A stretch of DNA of 15,190 bases from Candidatus Doudnabacteria bacterium (GTDB lineage Bacteria; Patescibacteriota; Doudnabacteria; UBA920): NCBI GenBank assembly GCA_903913365.1, contig CAIWKW010000057.1, positions 1-15,190 of the forward strand, read 5' to 3'. This document shows positions 1-6,448 of this stretch, piece after piece. The number at the start of each line of letters is the position of its first letter. The first letter of the stretch is position 1. The notes beneath the pieces were generated by a model. That model worked only from the letters and a program-made list of their open reading frames with translations, had not been told where the DNA came from and searched no databases. A program made the translations under genes and the position numbers.

Positions 1-1122
1 CACCTGCACACTCTCTCCCCTTTCATCCGCCAGTTGCTTTAGGATTTCTTTTTCTCTTTTGGAAAGTTTTTGAGGAATAATTACCCGTACGGTTACCATT
101 AACTCACCTCTTCGGCCAGGATCGTTTAAATGCGGTACGCCTTTGCCTTTTACTTTAAACACCGTACCGCTCTGTGTTCCGCTCGGAATTTTCAGCTCAA
201 TATCGCCGTCCAAAGTTTTTACAAAAATTTTGGCCCCTAAAGATGCCTGGGTAAAACTAACGGGAATTTCTTTTAGCAAATTAAAGCCGTCGCGCTGGAA
301 ATCTTTATTTGTGGAAACTTTTACCAATAGATATAAATCTCCGGGACTGCTGCCGCGATAACCGGCCTCGCCTTCCCCGGAAACGCGAATGCGCTGGCCG
401 TTCTCTATACCGGCAGGGATTTTAACTGACAAAGTTTTTTCTTGGCGCAATACTCCACTGCCGCCGCAAGTTGAGCAGGCCTTTTCCGGCACTTTACCCA
501 TACCCTGGCAATTATCGCAAGCCATGGAAGAAGCTACGTTGCCGAAAATTGTCCGCCTTGTGGTGCGAATTTGCCCCTGCCCATGGCACTTGGGGCAAGT
601 GGTAATTTTAGATCCGGGAGCCGCCCCGGAGCCCGAACAGGTTTTACAAACATCCTGCTTTTCCAACGTCAAAGTTTTTTCCACCCCGAATACCGATTCT
701 TCAAAACTAATGGTAATGCCCATTTCCAAATCTATACCGCGGTTCCTGCGGCTGGAGTTTTGCTGCTGCCCGCCGCCAAAAATATCGCCAAAAATATCGC
801 CCAAGTCCCCGAAGCCGCCGCCAAAATCGAAACCCACGTTTGGCCCGCCTTGGCTGGAAAAACCGCCTCCAAAGGGATTTCCTCCAAAGCCTTCACCGCT
901 GCGCTGAGCCTGGTCAAAAGTCTGGCCGTATTGGTCATACTGTCCGCGTTTTTGCTGGTCGGAAAGAACCTGATAGGCTTCGTTTATTTCCTTAAACTTT
1001 TCCGCATTTCCGCTGTCTTTGTCGGGATGAAATTCATGGGCTTTTTTTCGAAAAGCTTTTTTTATTTCATCCGCCGAAGCGGACTTGCTTATGCCTAATG
1101 TATCGTAATAATTATTGGCCAT
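1..1122 (-). CDS. dnaJ: Chaperone protein DnaJ (Hsp40), 3' end outside window
   Basis: Co-chaperone that delivers unfolded clients to DnaK and stimulates its ATPase; cytoplasmic. The frame is open from ATG 1122 to the window edge (374 codons, so only a few C-terminal residues can be missing). Seen: N-terminal J domain with HPD at residues 32-34; a Gly/Phe-rich stretch (about 75-130); four zinc-binding CxxCxGxG repeats (CKTCSGSG from C159, CPKCHGQG, CDNCQGMG, CSTCGGSG from C216); then the C-terminal substrate-binding beta domains, ending near GRRGELMVTVRVIIPQKLS. All zinc ligands and the HPD are intact, so this is a type I DnaJ. It is the last visible gene of the hrcA-grpE-dnaK-dnaJ operon, separated from the DUF3467 gene by a repeat-containing 133-nt spacer. 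No Shine-Dalgarno sequence is seen before the ATG. Confidence 0.98.
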   Translation of the reverse strand, partial: MANNYYDTLGISKSASADEIKKAFRKKAHEFHPDKDSGNAEKFKEINEAYQVLSDQQKRGQYDQYGQTFDQAQRSGEGFGGNPFGGGFSSQGGPNVGFDFGGGFGDLGDIFGDIFGGGQQQNSSRRNRGIDLEMGITISFEESVFGVEKTLTLEKQDVCKTCSGSGAAPGSKITTCPKCHGQGQIRTTRRTIFGNVASSMACDNCQGMGKVPEKACSTCGGSGVLRQEKTLSVKIPAGIENGQRIRVSGEGEAGYRGSSPGDLYLLVKVSTNKDFQRDGFNLLKEIPVSFTQASLGAKIFVKTLDGDIELKIPSGTQSGTVFKVKGKGVPHLNDPGRRGELMVTVRVIIPQKLSKREKEILKQLADERGESVQV

Positions 1123-1185
1123 AAATTAATTTACCCAATTGACATGATTTAATAGATTTTCATAAAGATCCGCCTTTGGCGGAAA

Positions 1186-1254
1186 ATGATTGAACAAGAT
1201 TAACGCACGCATTCTTGTCAATCTTGTTCAATCATGGACATTCTTGTCAATCTT
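1186..1254. repeat. Intergenic inverted repeat plus direct repeat
   Basis: Between the DUF3467 gene and dnaJ. Perfect 16-bp inverted repeat: ATGATTGAACAAGATT at 1186-1201 and its reverse complement at 1220-1235, separated by 18 nt. A 15-nt direct repeat, ATTCTTGTCAATCTT, occurs at 1211-1225 and 1240-1254 and overlaps the right arm. A smaller perfect hairpin (TCCGCC-TTT-GGCGGA) lies alongside at 1169-1183. In the operon transcript these would form stable stems 30-100 nt before the dnaJ start. There is no U-tract, so a plain intrinsic terminator is not indicated; mRNA processing, stability or translation effects are possible. Confidence 0.8.
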
Positions 1255-1255
1255 T

Positions 1256-1552
1256 TTATTCTGTTCTAAACCCAATCTTGTGCTCCGGCGCTTCCGAGGC
1301 TTCAATTTTTCCGTACTGAGTTTCGTATTTTTTTAAATTATCGCTTATGGCCTCCGCCACTCTTTTTAAATGCCCCGGCGAAACAATAACTCTGGCCGTA
1401 ACAATACCGGAAGGCGGAAATAAATTCATAAAATCCAAAACAAATTCTTCCCGCGTGTGCCCAACCTGAACCATATTGGCATAAGTGCCTTTAAGCACCT
1501 CGTCGCTTATTTTTACCTGCAACTGCTGTCCTTTGTTTTCTGGTTGTTCCAT
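1256..1552 (-). CDS. DUF3467 family protein
   Basis: 98 residues, cytoplasmic (no signal peptide or membrane segment). The core VKISDEVLKGTYANMVQVGH, then TREEFVLDFMNLFPPSG and VTARVIVSPGHLKRVAEAI, matches the DUF3467 family, a small widespread bacterial family of unknown biochemical function. The family match is by eye; the length is normal for it. It lies 19 nt downstream of the metzincin gene and 133 nt upstream of dnaJ, so it is probably co-transcribed in the chaperone operon, which makes a stress-related role conceivable but unproven. The ATG at 1552 is preceded by an A-rich leader made of repeated GAAATT units, without a clear Shine-Dalgarno sequence. Confidence 0.88.
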   Translation of the reverse strand: MEQPENKGQQLQVKISDEVLKGTYANMVQVGHTREEFVLDFMNLFPPSGIVTARVIVSPGHLKRVAEAISDNLKKYETQYGKIEASEAPEHKIGFRTE

Positions 1553-1571
1553 ACAAATTTCTTTTAATTTC

Positions 1572-2318
1572 TCAATTTCCTAATTTCAATTTAATGGCAT
1601 TAATCTGATCCTTCTCTTGCTGACAAAAATCTTGGGGCGTGGAATCGCCGTAGCTTTCAAGCGGTTTGCCCTCTATTCCGGCATGCAAATCCATAATACA
1701 GTTAATATCGCTATTATGAACCAACCCAATCTGGTGGCCGAATTCGTGAAGTAAACTGGATAAAAGATAATTATCCAAATATTGCCCATTGTCCCCTAAA
1801 AACGACCGGTGTGCGTTTAAAGATATGGCCAAACCGGATTCACCGTAAGTGGTGGATAGCTCGCCGCCGGACCTTGGAGTATAATCCAGGGTAAAAAATA
1901 CCAGTAATTTACTCCCGCCGGGAGAAATTTGTATCTGGCTGCCCAAGGCAAAGGAATTTAGACCTGACAAATTAACAGTATCTTCGCTCATTTTGCCGGC
2001 ATAAACAACCTTAGCCGGTCTGCCGGTATATTTGTTTACCAAAACGGCAAACTTATTCAGCACATCTTTGTTTATATTTTCAATCTCCGGCGCAAACCAG
2101 GCAATTGTTATCGGCCCTGTACCTGTAAGATATTCGGCCCGGGCATCGCCGGTATTATGCAGCCCGAGTATTGTTCTGGCAACCGGGTGTTTTCCCAGCT
2201 GGAAGCGAGCGGTTTGGTTAAATGGGCTGTCTGCACTGCCCATGGCTTCCACCTTTAAAAAGATGAACGCGCCCAAAAACAGAATTAAAATTATCAGGCA
2301 GATGGTTTTGAGAGACAT
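1572..2318 (-). CDS. Membrane-anchored or secreted metzincin-type zinc metalloprotease
   Basis: 248 residues. An N-terminal hydrophobic segment (about residues 5-22) acts as signal anchor or signal peptide. The catalytic signature is HEFGHQIGLVH at 191-201, the extended HExxHxxGxxH zinc motif of metzincins (ligands H191, H195, H201; general base E192). It is followed by CIMD with M209, consistent with the metzincin Met-turn. Cysteines at 207 and 232 could pair outside the membrane. The rest (about 60-185) is divergent, so I assign the clan and not a named family. It sits between dnaK and the DUF3467 gene in the heat-shock operon, suggesting a role in extracytoplasmic protein quality control (inference). 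The start is the first ATG after the dnaK stop region; no Shine-Dalgarno sequence is visible. Confidence 0.88.
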   Translation of the reverse strand: MSLKTICLIILILFLGAFIFLKVEAMGSADSPFNQTARFQLGKHPVARTILGLHNTGDARAEYLTGTGPITIAWFAPEIENINKDVLNKFAVLVNKYTGRPAKVVYAGKMSEDTVNLSGLNSFALGSQIQISPGGSKLLVFFTLDYTPRSGGELSTTYGESGLAISLNAHRSFLGDNGQYLDNYLLSSLLHEFGHQIGLVHNSDINCIMDLHAGIEGKPLESYGDSTPQDFCQQEKDQINAIKLKLGN

Positions 2319-2356
2319 GATGTCTATATGAGCAAAAATGACATAATTTTTGTCAA

Positions 2357-4282
2357 TTACTTCACTTCCTTAAATTCGGCGTCAACCGGACCTCCGTTAG
2401 GCCCTGAGCCTGTCGAAGGGTTGTCTGCGCCGTCCGGCGGAGTTTGTCCGCTTTCGGGATTTGATGAAGACTGATCCGCTGACTGCTGACCAGCTGATTT
2501 ACTGCCCTCATACATTGCCGCACCAACTTTTTGTATGGCTTCGGAGAGTTCGTCTATGCCTTTTTTAATGGCTTCTACGTCGTCTTTGTCTTTAATGTCT
2601 TTAAGCGCTTTTACTTTTTCTTCCACCGCGGTTTTGTCTTCGGTTTTGGCTTTGTCGCCCGCGTCCTTTAAAGTTTTTTCACTAACCGCAATTAAAGTGT
2701 CCGCCTGGTTTCTCATGTCCACGGTCTCTTTGCGCTTTTTGTCTTCTTCCGCATGCGTCTCCGCTTCCTTCTTCATGCGCTCAATTTCATCTTTATTTAA
2801 ATTAGAGGTGCCCTGAATGGTAATTTTATTTTCTTTGCCCGTGGCTTTGTCTTTGGCGTGTACGCTCAAAATGCCGTTAACATCAATGTCAAAAGTCACT
2901 TCCACCTGGGGAATGCCGCGAGGTGACGGCGGAATGCCGTCCAAAATAAAATTACCCAAAGTTTTGTTGTCTTTGGCAAACTCGCGCTCGCCTTGCAGTA
3001 CGTGAATTTCCACGGAAGTTTGATTGTCCGCTGCTGTAGAAAACACCTGGGACTTGGATGTCGGGATGGTTGTGTTGCGATCTATTAATGGAGTTCTTAC
3101 ACCGCCCAAGGTTTCCAGTCCCAAAGTCAGCGGGGTAACATCGAGTAGTAAAATTTCCTTACCCGCGGGACTGCGGCCCTCGTCTTTGGCCGCAATAATA
3201 TCGGCTTGAATGGCAGCTCCCTTGGCCACGGCTTCCATCGGGTCTATTCCGCCTTCCACCTGCTTGCCAATGTATTCTTCCACAAACTTTTTTACGAGCG
3301 GCATGCGGGTTGGTCCGCCGATTAAAATAATTTTGTCTATTTGCTGGGGGGTCAATTTGGCGTCCGCAATTGCCTGCTGTACCGGTTTTCTCATGCGCTC
3401 CACAAGCGGCTTAATTAAATCTTCCATTTTGGCGCGGGTAATTTTCAACTGAAAATGTTTTGGCCCGTTGGCATCCGCAGTAATAAAAGGAAGATTAATG
3501 TCGGTTTCCAGTGTAGTGGAAAGTTCAATTTTGGCTTTTTCCGCAGCTTCTCTTACGCGGTTCATGGCCATTTTGTCGGCCGAAATATCCACTCCGCTTT
3601 CGGCCTTAAACGATGCCACCAAAAAGTCGATTAACGCTTTATCCATATCTTTTCCGCCAAGCTGAGTATCGCCGGAAGTTGAAAGCACTTCAAAAGTCGC
3701 CTGGCTGTCCACTTCGGAAAAATCCATTATGGTAACATCCAAAGTTCCCCCGCCAAGGTCAAAGACTAAAATCTTTTGGTCTTTAGAGGAAGATTTATCC
3801 AGGCCATAAGCAAATGCTGCCGCTGTTGGTTCGTTAATTACGCGAACCACTTCCAAACCGGCAATTTCTCCGGCGTTCTTGGTGGCCTGTCTTTGTGCAT
3901 CGTCAAAATAGGCCGGTACCGTAACTACCGCCTTGGCAACCGGTCCGCCCAAAAAAGTTTCAGCGTCTTTCTTAATTTTTTGCAGAATGAAAGCGGAAAT
4001 TTGCTCCGGGCTGTATTCTTTGCCATTTACGTTGTAGCGAAAATTGGTGCCCATTTTTCTTTTGGCTTCAAAAATGGTGCCGTCCGGATTGGTTACCGCT
4101 TGCCTGCGGGCCGGCTCGCCCACTAATAATTGGCCTTCTTTGGTAAAGGCTACGTAAGATGGAAATGCTTTTCCACCCAGTGACGCGCCCTCGGCCGCGG
4201 GAATAATAACCGCCTTGCCCGCTTCCATAACGGAAGCCGCACTGTTAGAAGTTCCTAAATCTATCCCTATTATTTTTGACAT
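2357..4282 (-). CDS. dnaK: Chaperone protein DnaK (Hsp70)
   Basis: ATP-driven cytoplasmic Hsp70 that binds exposed hydrophobic peptide segments, assisted by DnaJ and GrpE. 641 residues, normal length. Nucleotide-binding domain: GIDLGTSNS (6-14), FEAKRKMG (K74 aligns with the catalytic lysine of E. coli DnaK), FDLGGGTLDVT (174-184) and GGPTRMP (322-328). The hydrophobic interdomain linker LLLDV is at 378-382, followed by the substrate-binding domain and helical lid. The C-terminal tail (from about 595) is low-complexity Ser/Gln/Gly/Pro ending in DAEFKEVK. An AGGAG Shine-Dalgarno sequence (4293-4297) precedes the ATG. The tail contains a dispersed-repeat-like DNA stretch at 2402-2420 (see findings). 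It lies 16 nt downstream of the lipoprotein gene. Confidence 0.99.
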   Translation of the reverse strand: MSKIIGIDLGTSNSAASVMEAGKAVIIPAAEGASLGGKAFPSYVAFTKEGQLLVGEPARRQAVTNPDGTIFEAKRKMGTNFRYNVNGKEYSPEQISAFILQKIKKDAETFLGGPVAKAVVTVPAYFDDAQRQATKNAGEIAGLEVVRVINEPTAAAFAYGLDKSSSKDQKILVFDLGGGTLDVTIMDFSEVDSQATFEVLSTSGDTQLGGKDMDKALIDFLVASFKAESGVDISADKMAMNRVREAAEKAKIELSTTLETDINLPFITADANGPKHFQLKITRAKMEDLIKPLVERMRKPVQQAIADAKLTPQQIDKIILIGGPTRMPLVKKFVEEYIGKQVEGGIDPMEAVAKGAAIQADIIAAKDEGRSPAGKEILLLDVTPLTLGLETLGGVRTPLIDRNTTIPTSKSQVFSTAADNQTSVEIHVLQGEREFAKDNKTLGNFILDGIPPSPRGIPQVEVTFDIDVNGILSVHAKDKATGKENKITIQGTSNLNKDEIERMKKEAETHAEEDKKRKETVDMRNQADTLIAVSEKTLKDAGDKAKTEDKTAVEEKVKALKDIKDKDDVEAIKKGIDELSEAIQKVGAAMYEGSKSAGQQSADQSSSNPESGQTPPDGADNPSTGSGPNGGPVDAEFKEVK

Positions 4283-4292
4283 AATATTGTTT

Positions 4293-4297
4293 CTCCT
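4293..4297 (-). promoter_or_regulatory. Shine-Dalgarno sequence of dnaK
   Basis: AGGAG on the minus strand, 10 nt before the dnaK ATG. It is one of few convincing ribosome binding sites here; several other genes of this operon have A-rich or leaderless starts, so dnaK may be translated more strongly. Confidence 0.75.
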
Positions 4298-4298
4298 A

Positions 4299-5261
4299 TT
4301 AATTAATCTTATTTATATTTCCCGAATTAAGATTTAATTTAAAATTATGATTGAGCAATTTAAATTCAAAATTATTATCATCCTGCCACATTCCATCTGA
4401 TAACAAAATATCGTTTCCCCTTGATATACCTTCGTCAATAATCAATTTGGCTAAGTCTTTTTCTATTACAGGCTTCTCCATATGATCGACAGAGTAGATT
4501 TCTAATTTTGAATCTTGCACAGTATAGTTATTAACTTGATCAATGTGTACCAGAGCAAATAAGGTTAAAGTTTTATTCATAGCTAAAAATTGAGCATTCT
4601 GATCTACGGCTTTATTAACTTTATTGTTACCGTAATCAAATTCTGTAAACCCTGCCCCATCTCCGCCCTCACCACATCTGTAAGAAAATATTCTTTTTGC
4701 CTCGGCATTCCATCCGCCGATACAATATCCGAGGCCCTCCATATACCCCACTATTTGCTTACCCTCTGCCTGTTTGACAATATCGCTTAATTCGCAAAAG
4801 TGCGTTCTTGTGTCACACATGTAAAAGTCTGCACCAATCTGCCCAAGCTCCCCCGCAAAGTCATTTAATTCTTCAAGCGACTTACTAAGTCTGGAAAGCT
4901 TATACATTACATAATTGCCCGAGGAAGACTTTAGCATCAAGCTATAACTCTCTATTACATTATTATCTTCTTTTGGTAACGGTAAACCTGAATAATTAGC
5001 AATATCCGATTTCAAAAATTCATTATTATATTGTTCCTCTTGCTTAATCAAACCATCGACGTATTTTTCAGCTTCAACAGTCCCGGAGTTATCGCTACTG
5101 CTGGTCGCAGCATCAACTGAGGCCGAATAAGGGCTCTCTACAACCTTAATACTTGACTGACCTGCCTGGACACTGGGCTCAGTAAGCTGTGTGGGTTGTT
5201 GAGTTTTACTGCAGCCGACAGCAACTAACAAAATTGAAATAAGTAAAAATGCTTTTCTCAT
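4299..5261 (-). CDS. Putative lipoprotein of unknown function
   Basis: 320 residues from the chosen ATG. N-terminus MRKAFLLISILLVAVGC is a lipoprotein signal with lipobox AVGC, so cleavage before C17 and lipid anchoring are expected. A Ser/Thr/Gln-rich linker (about 20-65) precedes a globular domain with four further cysteines (in YMCDTRTHFC, GYCIGGW and SYRCGEGG), possibly disulfide bonded. I recognise no domain. An in-frame ATG 12 nt upstream (5273) would add MAKY, but it lies inside a dispersed-type hairpin (5272-5291), so I prefer 5261. The gene is visibly more AT-rich than dnaK next to it and sits inside the heat-shock operon, 16 nt before dnaK. Possible late insertion; a function in envelope stress is only a guess. 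Confidence 0.8.
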   Translation of the reverse strand: MRKAFLLISILLVAVGCSKTQQPTQLTEPSVQAGQSSIKVVESPYSASVDAATSSSDNSGTVEAEKYVDGLIKQEEQYNNEFLKSDIANYSGLPLPKEDNNVIESYSLMLKSSSGNYVMYKLSRLSKSLEELNDFAGELGQIGADFYMCDTRTHFCELSDIVKQAEGKQIVGYMEGLGYCIGGWNAEAKRIFSYRCGEGGDGAGFTEFDYGNNKVNKAVDQNAQFLAMNKTLTLFALVHIDQVNNYTVQDSKLEIYSVDHMEKPVIEKDLAKLIIDEGISRGNDILLSDGMWQDDNNFEFKLLNHNFKLNLNSGNINKIN

Positions 5262-5271
5262 ATATTTTGCC

Positions 5272-5291
5272 ATTCCCTCGAAAGCGGGAAT
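5272..5291. repeat. ATTCCC...GGGAAT hairpin at the lipoprotein 5' end
   Basis: ATTCCC-TCGAAAGC-GGGAAT, a 6-bp stem with an 8-nt loop. It resembles the dispersed CATTCCCGCGAAAGCGGGAAT repeat found in many environmental bacterial genomes (recalled, not searched). It supplies the upstream alternative ATG of the lipoprotein gene (5273-5271). Confidence 0.6.
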
Positions 5292-5319
5292 CTAAATTCT
5301 ACCTACTAACTTCTAACTA

Positions 5320-5613
5320 CTAAAGTTCCTCAATATCAAAATTCTTAAACTGCTCCAGTGTCAGGCCAATAACTTTTTTGCTGGCAAAGAGCTTTTTGGA
5401 AATTGGGAAATTCTTGCGGTCATCGTCCGATAAAAACACAAACACATTGCCTTCGCTGCCGTCGGCTTCCCTTTTAAGGCGCAAAATTATTTTGTTCTTG
5501 TTAAGGGCCTTGCCTGTTATAACACAATCTTTTTCGTCCAAAGCCTTAATACTCTTGGCTTTGTCGTCCATTTCCATTATTTCCCGAACCGTAAACATTT
5601 CTTGTATTTTCAC
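5320..5613 (-). CDS. Small hypothetical protein in heat-shock operon
   Basis: 97 residues, charged, no signal peptide or membrane segment, so probably cytoplasmic. I do not recognise a family. Visible are an N-terminal segment rich in acidic and basic residues (MDDKAKSIKALDEKD), a central beta-like part (CVITGKALNKNKIILRLKRE, then GNVFVFLSDDD) and a C-terminal helix-like end (LTLEQFKNFDIEEL). The start is GTG at 5613, chosen because AAAGGA lies 4 nt upstream; an ATG at codon 6 lacks such a site. It lies between grpE and the lipoprotein gene in the same direction and is presumably co-transcribed. The stop codon TAG is the first of several TAG triplets in a degenerate 7-nt repeat spacer. Confidence 0.75.
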   Translation of the reverse strand: MKIQEMFTVREIMEMDDKAKSIKALDEKDCVITGKALNKNKIILRLKREADGSEGNVFVFLSDDDRKNFPISKKLFASKKVIGLTLEQFKNFDIEEL

Positions 5614-5634
5614 AAAATCCTTTCTACTTGCTGA

Positions 5635-5660
5635 TTAAAGCCGATAAATCGGCGAACTAC
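5635..5660 (-). repeat. Solo REP-like element
   Basis: On the minus strand: GTAG head (5660-5657), then TTC, then hairpin GCCGA-TTTA-TCGGC, then TTTAA. Same design as each half of the 51-nt paired elements at 5986 and 15061. The same GCCGAT/ATCGGC arms occur in the left half of the grpE copy. It lies between grpE and the 97-residue gene. Confidence 0.75.
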
Positions 5661-5686
5661 AATATGCAACTTTAATTTTGGAGCCC

Positions 5687-5721
5687 TTGCTACTTGCTAC
5701 TTGCTACTTGCTACTTGCTAC
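5687..5721. repeat. Perfect heptanucleotide tandem repeat (5 x TTGCTAC)
   Basis: Five perfect TTGCTAC units (GTAGCAA in the mRNA sense) overlapping the 3' end of grpE. They encode the last residues VASSK, and the TAG stop lies in the third unit from the grpE side; the other two units are downstream. An 11-bp direct repeat, CTTGCTGATTA, occurs at 5627-5637 and 5725-5735, bracketing the tandem array and the solo REP. Confidence 0.95.
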
Positions 5722-6321
5722 TTTCTTGCTGATTACCACTTGTGACGGGCGGATAACTTTCCCATTTAACTCAAACCCTGTTTGAAACTCTTCCAGCACT
5801 GTTCCGTCTTCTTTATCGCTTTCCACTTCTCTTACCGCTTCATGGAAATGAGGATTAAACTTTTTTCCAACCGCTTCAATCTTTTTTACCCCCAATTCAT
5901 CCAATGCTTTATCAAGCTGTATTACTATTCCGTTGACTCCTGTCTGCCAATTTTGATACTTCTTGCCAAATTCATCCGAAGCCTTGTAGTCTGCCGATTT
6001 ATCGGCCTCTCCCGGCCCAATAAATTGGGCAACTACACCTGGGTCCAAATTTGAGTACTCAGGTAAATGCTTTAAAGCTTGCTCCAAGGCATCAAGTGTC
6101 GGAAGCAGCTTTGCCACCACCACCTCGCGGGTAAACGTCATCAGTTCCCCAATCTCTTCTTCTTTGCGTCTTTTATAATTTTCAAAGTCCGCTGCCGCGC
6201 GCTTCCAGCTGGCCATGGCGGAATCCAGCTCCGATTGCAATTGCTCTAAAGTAACATCGGCACTTGGATTATTTTCATCGTCTGATTGTTTTTGATCGTC
6301 TTGTTGATTTTCGTCAATCAT
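5704..6321 (-). CDS. grpE: Nucleotide exchange factor GrpE
   Basis: Releases ADP from DnaK and so resets the Hsp70 cycle; works as a cytoplasmic dimer. 205 residues. An acidic, disordered N-terminus (1-24) is followed by the long coiled-coil helix (SMASWKRAAADFENYKRRKEEE-type heptads), the conserved LLPTLDALEQAL (72-83), and the C-terminal beta domain with FNPHFHEAV (155-163) and GFELNGKVIRPSQVVIS (182-198). Odd: residues 96-112 (VVAQFIGPGEADKSADY) are encoded exactly by a 51-nt paired REP-like element inserted in frame in the connector between two helical parts, and the C-terminus VASSK comes from a heptanucleotide repeat. All conserved GrpE segments remain, so the protein is expected to work. 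It follows hrcA; no Shine-Dalgarno sequence precedes the ATG. Confidence 0.97.
   Translation of the reverse strand: MIDENQQDDQKQSDDENNPSADVTLEQLQSELDSAMASWKRAAADFENYKRRKEEEIGELMTFTREVVVAKLLPTLDALEQALKHLPEYSNLDPGVVAQFIGPGEADKSADYKASDEFGKKYQNWQTGVNGIVIQLDKALDELGVKKIEAVGKKFNPHFHEAVREVESDKEDGTVLEEFQTGFELNGKVIRPSQVVISKKVASSK
5986..6036. repeat. Paired REP-like element (BIME-like) inside grpE
   Basis: 51 nt. Left REP on plus: GTAGTCT then GCCGATTTATCGGC. Right REP on minus: GTAGTT then GCCCAATTTATTGGGC. The halves are joined by CTCTCCCG. The element starts at GTAG and ends at CTAC, and it coincides exactly with grpE codons 96-112. REP sequences are classically GTAG-headed palindromes moved by RAYT (TnpA_REP) transposases, and two in inverted orientation form a BIME; membership here is inferred from that architecture and from the equal-length copy at 15061-15111. 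Confidence 0.85.
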
Positions 6322-6448
6322 AAATTATTCTAATTGCTCTAATTATTCTAATTAACCTAAATAATGTCTAATTTCTAATATTCTAAAATTTGGCATTGGT
6401 GCTTATTTAGAATAATTAGGTCAATTAGAAATTAGGTTAATTTACAAA
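6322..6448. repeat. AT-rich spacer of CTAATT-type repeats between hrcA and grpE
   Basis: Low-complexity spacer built from variants of CTAATT. Perfect complementary pairs inside it: CTAATTATTCTAA (6339-6351) with 6407-6419; ATTAACCTAA (6351-6360) with 6432-6441; CTAATTTCTAA (6368-6378) with 6425-6435. The pairs are not nested, so several alternative folds exist. The grpE start follows directly without a ribosome binding site. Confidence 0.8.

Noticed and set aside
389..1098. Two long plus-strand open frames opposite dnaJ
   Set aside because: They run antisense to the intact dnaJ frame, and their Pro/Lys and Ala-rich composition mirrors its Gly-rich region; no domain is recognisable.
5687..5721. 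CRISPR-like array
   Set aside because: The units are 7 nt and directly adjacent without spacers, so this is a simple tandem repeat. No CRISPR array or cas gene was seen anywhere in the window.
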